Positions 58,891 through 64,000 of a stretch of DNA of 64,000 bases are shown here, piece by piece; position 1 is the stretch's first letter; each line of letters opens with the position of its first letter. The DNA is taken from NCBI GenBank assembly GCA_022113835.1, contig JAILWY010000005.1, forward strand, positions 8,512,501 through 8,576,500, read 5' to 3'. The notes under the pieces were generated by a model. The model was not told the DNA's origin. It worked only from the letters and a program-made list of their open reading frames with translations, and made no database searches. The stretch is from Atopsyche davidsoni (lineage: Eukaryota > Arthropoda > Insecta > Trichoptera > Hydrobiosidae). A program made the position numbers and the translations under genes.

Positions 58891-60539
58891 ATTTTTCTCT
58901 GTATATGCGTAGTACATACAAGTTTATCATCAGATATATTTCGGTTTTTTTTTCGTAGCTACATTCTATTATCTGCTGTAATTTTGGGGCTAATAACAGG
59001 CTTGAAATACTCTTTTAAATATTCTTGACTCTAATTAAAAATCAATATCTGATCAACAATAAAAAAAACCTCTATAATAACAAAAGAAAACTTTTTATTT
59101 TTTATAAAATATTTCGTAAATATAATTGATGAATAAAATAGCACTATATTGTAGGTTTGAACACCGATTTGATGATTGAACACTTTACAATGTAATTATC
59201 ACATACATAATATATTGACCTCTTAAGCAATTATTCAAAAATATATATAAAAACAAAATACTTTATGTTGGCTTCATAAGTTAATACTTGTGCGTAATGA
59301 TATGCATTTTCGTGACAAATATTTTTGTTGTGATTTTAATGTAAAATAAAAAAAAACAATATGACCAAAGTAATTGGTTATTATTTATTATTTTTACTCT
59401 CGATTAATTATTTTATTTGGCGTATTTTTTTTATTAATATTGTACAAGCCAATAAAAACTAAAACCATGCCTGAGCCGATAGTCCGCTTGCTCCCCAGCA
59501 ATAATAATATTTACTCAAAGCTCTACACACTAAATTCATTTTTTCTGCACAAACAGCATTAGCGTCATCTCGATTACTAAATCGAAACCATATTGTTTTA
59601 ACCTATCGAAACACAGCTTTTACTTACATCAAAAAATAACAAACGCATTCATGAAAACGTGAATATTTCATTGGCATATAAAAATTATTGACTTTCACAA
59701 ATAATAACATTTAAAATACTTGTAACACATTTCCTGAAAAAATGAGAACTTTATACTGATATATTAGAAACTTTATAAAATACTGTCCATATAAGTTTTG
59801 GTTCTAGATATAAACGTTATACTTACTTTTCTGTCTATAAATCATCTTTACAAATATGTGATTCATTGCCAATGAATGCATTGCATTATTATGTGGTTGT
59901 AAACCATGAAGATATGTCGTGTGTCTAATTTTGTATGCTCTCTTTATACAATACACATTAATGTCCGTACTAAAGAAAGCTAAACCGTTTTTATTACATT
60001 TTTTGGTTGACTATAAAAATCAGATACAAGCATAACGATATTTTTGCATTTCGTATGACAAATTAAGTTACACGATTGCCAAATCTGCCATCTCTTCTTT
60101 CACCTGCGTATATCCGTATTATTTCGTTTTCAAAATAGTATGCCAAGAGATTTCAAATATCTGTTAAAAATGTATAAAACGCTGATGTGTTTTAAAATTA
60201 AAAACTTACACTAGCAAACAGCAATAATTTTTTTACGCAAAAAAATAATAATAAAATTAATCGCGCTCAAAACTTTAGGTACCCGATGATTCCTGCGTAA
60301 TCCATAACAGTTAAAATAAATTGAGTTATTTCAGTCAACTTTCAGAAGATTTGACTAACTCGTAATTTTATCATAAATTCAACGTTTCCAGGTATAATTT
60401 TTTTTATTATTTTCGCTGTTTTTCTAAAACCCTTCTCAGGGTGAGTTGACGCCAAAACGGGGTCGATTATCAACTTCTACGAAATCTCAGATGCATACAT
60501 AGTAAAACGTTTTCACGAGCGATATGGTCTCATGCATGC
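58891..60539. other. A+T-rich intronic DNA
   Basis: Nothing recognised. Confidence 0.5.
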
Positions 60540-60840
60540 AATGCGTTAAAAGGCCACTAGTTTGTGATCCCTGATGCGTACGACTATTATTAGTAACTGT
60601 CCATATCCTCGGCCGCTCTCGCCTTGTATGAAGACTGGGGTAATAAATCTCCGAGCCGCGAGCCTGCGCTGAAATGATGGACGGTCTCCCCATACAATCA
60701 ACAAATGCGATTGTATTGTAATTACCCGTTATGAAATACGCCGCCATAAATATCTGATTACGCGTTGTTTTTGTGAGGCCTTTGTATTCTAGAAATAGGT
60801 AGAATGTGCACATATAAGCGGCCTCGTTATTTGTTCCTTT
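60540..60840. promoter_or_regulatory. Base-balanced island, candidate enhancer
   Basis: About 300 bases with many CpGs. A 134-codon minus-strand frame spans it (60487-60891), the longest minor frame of the window. I recognise no domain, its ends run into A+T-rich low complexity, and no paired splice sites frame it. An unrecognised exon cannot be excluded. Confidence 0.25.
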
Positions 60841-61029
60841 TAAGGTAATACGGCAAGAAAGATATTTTAAAAAAAAACCTTCGTAAATCACTCTGAAGAG
60901 AATATTGAAAGAAAGACACAGATATTTATAGATGACACTTTTGTAAATGGGAAGGTTTGGTTTAAATTGCGATAGTCAAATTTTCAATGGAACTGCAGCT
61001 GGTCTTTAATTTTTTTTAGTATATTTATA
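60841..61029. other. A+T-rich spacer
   Basis: Nothing recognised. Confidence 0.5.
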
Positions 61030-61250
61030 AGAATGTCTTCATATCGTGTATTAATAAAAATGAGAGGGCATGTTGACTTTAGCCGGTCCGATATACCACA
61101 AAAGGTTTGCCAACCGACAACTGCTATGAGCTGGCATGTACGCCAACCCGTCACATCAATATGCCGCTGCTCTCATTATAACCACTGCAATTTATTCGTA
61201 CGAGCCCAGTGCCAGGATGATCGTCATAGGTCGTATTTAAACTGACTTAT
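61030..61250. promoter_or_regulatory. Base-balanced island, candidate enhancer
   Basis: About 220 bases of mixed composition. A 70-codon plus-strand frame spans it but has no domain. It is similar in character to the other islands. Confidence 0.22.
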
Positions 61251-63189
61251 ATAACCAAATATAAGTCTGCACACAGTATTTTTTTTATATTGATACGTGC
61301 CTTTTAAAAAATCAATTAAAATGTGCAGGTGCACTGTATTCTTTTAAAAACTACCATAGCTGAAATAGATGCAGAAAATCTATCTTAACCTCTTTGAAAC
61401 ATTTTTAGTACCAATGGGTATAATTAAATATTTTTATTTTGAATAAATCCGCATTTTCGCACCCATACATGTTTATTGTACCTCACCTCCAAAAGTATTC
61501 CGTTGTTAAGATCTTCGACCGTGTCATTACATACGTGAATCAATCAACTTATCTAGTGTTTTCTATTAAATAAAAGTCGTGATATTTCTTGATTCTATTG
61601 AAGATAAAATAATAAATTCATGTATTAACTATACAATTATGTGCTATATGAACGTTTCATAAAAAATGACTTGACTAAACCATGTGATCATCGTAATTGA
61701 AGAGGTTGAGAAGAGATTCTGCCGATATCTAATATACAGGTTAATGTTGAATATCCGGACCCCTTATCTGTTATTATCCAAGTCTTCAGACACTTCACAA
61801 AATATATAAAAATATACACAATCTCCAATATTATAGTAGGTGTTTATGAATCACCACAACCACTTGCTTCCTTTAAATTTTATCGTGTTTTGAGATAACT
61901 CCAATAGTGGTGAAACGGCTTGATACTCGACCATATTTCATTCCAGCATTATCAAGTATCTAAATTATTTACTAATATCATGACTTTAATTGTTCACTTT
62001 AATAAATACCAGTGTAAATGTATCATTATTTACATGACTGATTGATTGCTTTTATGACTAACTATAAATCGGTTAACAATATACTTTGGGATTGAAAAAA
62101 ATATAATAAACAAAATGTAGAAGCTAACCACCAATTATGAGTATAAACAATGAATTTAAAAAAAACCTATGTATTTTTGCACCATACTAGTATTTTTACG
62201 GTTTTATCACTGTGGCTTTCTGAATCTCTTTTATCATGCTAGGCTTGCTAGGGTAGCCCATTTATTGTACATGATAAATATGATATCAGCATTAATGTAT
62301 GTATAAGTTTTGTGGCCTCTCCCAACCCATAGATTCTGCTTGTCCTAAGCCATTCGACGTTGATCCTGATTAATACTCAGTGGTGAACTTTTGTTTCAAC
62401 TAGCCAGCAGGGTGATCAATGGGCTTTCTACACAGTAGGATTAATTCCTGAACAAAATTATGAAATACCCTGTTACTGACAGAACAAAGTAATTTATGTT
62501 AATAATTGTTCTCAAATAGCCCTAATACTATAATTGGGTGTTAAGACTTTACAAAAATTATAATTATTCAATTGAACATTGAAAATTTAATGCACACAAT
62601 TCTAAATATTAAGTCAAAACACAATTATTAAAAAATCTTTGAATTGAATTTATAACAGATGAATAAGGTAGCCAGCAACACATGTGTATGCATTTTTGTG
62701 TTTGGTTCAAAGAAACTGTTATTTTTATAAAATGAAAAGCTACTAAAATAATAAGTCAGCCAAGAAATAAATAATCAAGAACCGTATATGGAAGACACCC
62801 ACCATCCCCCTTTCATGATATTCGTTGTTCTTATCCCCCCTCTCTTAGTATTTCATCCCTTTTCCTTCAGACTAGCAGCTTCTTTTAACTCCCCTCTTAG
62901 TAGAAAGCAAAATAGACCACAGTCACTGCTATTTTACGAACCATAAGTTTATTTTACTGCATATAACAAATATCAATTCCTTCAACAAAGATCTAATGAA
63001 CGAGTATGTGGGTATAGGCGATATATGCTTAAAATAACTATAAAGCTATATTTCATATTTAAATATAAAAATTACAGTATTATAGACAGATATGATAGAT
63101 TATACTTATAAATGAATTATTTGTAATATTTCAAAGGTTTTAAGATATCTCATGGTGACATTGTAAAATGCGTATACGTGATATCTTAT
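61251..63189. other. A+T-rich intronic DNA with C/T-rich stretch (62790-62900)
   Basis: 62790-62900 is pyrimidine-rich on the plus strand. No gene or transposon was seen. Confidence 0.45.
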
Positions 63190-63400
63190 CTCAGCTCTGT
63201 AGTAATATTCACGCTCTCTCTTACCAAGTGAGCAGTCAAAAGTGGGCGAGGTAACTATTAATTCTGGCGTGACATTCTAAAACCCCTCACGTCCCTTATA
63301 ATCCCGATAATTAATTTACGACCGCGCAAGGGTTGGGATAGAAGATATCAGAGTACGCAAGGTTAGTTATCAGATAAATATTTAAACTATTCCGACCACA
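63190..63400. promoter_or_regulatory. Base-balanced island, candidate enhancer
   Basis: About 200 bases including CCGCGCAAGG at 63322-63331 followed by GTTGGG. The copy at 33970 is followed by the similar TATTGGG. No coding frame was seen. Confidence 0.25.
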
Positions 63401-64000
63401 CACGACTTAAAACGTTTTGAAGAAACTCGAAAATTCGTGGATATTTTTTCATATATCTCTAAAATTATACAATTATTAGACTATGCTAAATCGTGATCGA
63501 GATTAGCATAATTTTTTTTTTTTAATGAACCTTCTGTGATTTTTTTAAAGCTTTGTCTTTATTGTATTATCACCCCAAAATTAATATACTAAGTTTAATT
63601 AAAATGTTGATAGGTATTCATAGTTAAATATATTTAGATTAACATATTTTTCTTTGCGAAATTTAACTGATCAAGTTAATATAAAACAGCAGGTGGCACA
63701 AAAGCATTTTTACAGAAGGGCCATTTAATTTCCACTCCTGATTTAGCCTTGTAGATGTTCGCACGAAAGTACAATAGTAAGAAAGATTCTGAAGAGTCGG
63801 CTCTCTGGGGAAATAAAAACCGACTTTATATGGCGTCAGTCCTCTTCGGGGGGTTTTTTGTGTGAAAAAAACATGGACCTGCTCCAATTGCTAGGAGAAT
63901 TTCTTACTATTTGATAGCTCGTATTTACCAGTCGAAGGTAATCCACAATTTTAACATAGCTTGAAAATCAACCATTGCCATAATTTGCCAGAGCAATACA
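63401..64000. other. Mixed non-coding DNA to window end
   Basis: No SLC16 exon or other gene was recognised. The 74-codon minus-strand frame at 63663-63887 has no domain. Confidence 0.45.

Noticed and set aside
60487..60891. 134-codon minus-strand frame
   Set aside because: No recognisable domain, low-complexity ends, no splice-site support. Kept as an island rather than a gene.
1..64000. CRISPR arrays, bacterial operons, rRNA or telomeric repeats
   Set aside because: No regularly spaced repeats, ribosome-binding sites or polycistronic frames. The window is plainly eukaryotic, with spliced structure.

Overview
The window is A+T-rich (roughly 70% by eye) eukaryotic DNA with one clearly recognisable protein-coding exon, a few decayed transposable elements and long non-coding stretches. 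Spliced gene structure, a mariner relic, an RTE-like LINE tail, a tRNA-derived short element and a TCAGT-type initiator near the exon all suggest an arthropod, most likely an insect. The order cannot be fixed from this sequence alone.

Layout. 1-19.6 kb is upstream, mostly featureless A+T-rich DNA. It holds a hAT-like terminal fragment (2.8 kb), three members of one tRNA-like short repeat family (9.3, 15.2 and 16.6-17.2 kb), and a very G+C-rich, G-quadruplex-prone island (15.6-15.9 kb). A CpG-rich promoter-like segment lies at 19.6-19.76 kb. It is followed by a 3' splice site at 20045 and one long exon (20046-21794). That exon carries a 5' UTR and 494 codons: a very long, probably disordered, cysteine-containing N-terminal tail, then the first transmembrane segment of an SLC16/monocarboxylate-transporter-type protein, ending at a strong GTAAGT donor. 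No downstream exon was found, so 21.8-64 kb is probably an intron of at least 42 kb. It holds many 100-350 bp base-balanced, CpG-containing islands in A+T-rich DNA (candidate enhancers), a mariner relic (42.1-42.6 kb), a LINE 3' end (46.4-46.8 kb) and several short palindromic or hairpin structures.

Most striking feature. At 16586-17226 an inserted element with a perfect 14-bp target-site duplication contains two 256-bp inverted arms, identical on hand alignment, around a 38-bp spacer. Each arm contains a nearly intact tRNA cloverleaf with A and B boxes. Transcribed, it would form a 256-bp perfect dsRNA. This foldback short element, the long SLC16 N-terminal tail and an imperfect G:U-rich hairpin at 49844-49981 are the best candidates for something undescribed. 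All alignments and motif calls were made by eye; no searches or folding programs were run.
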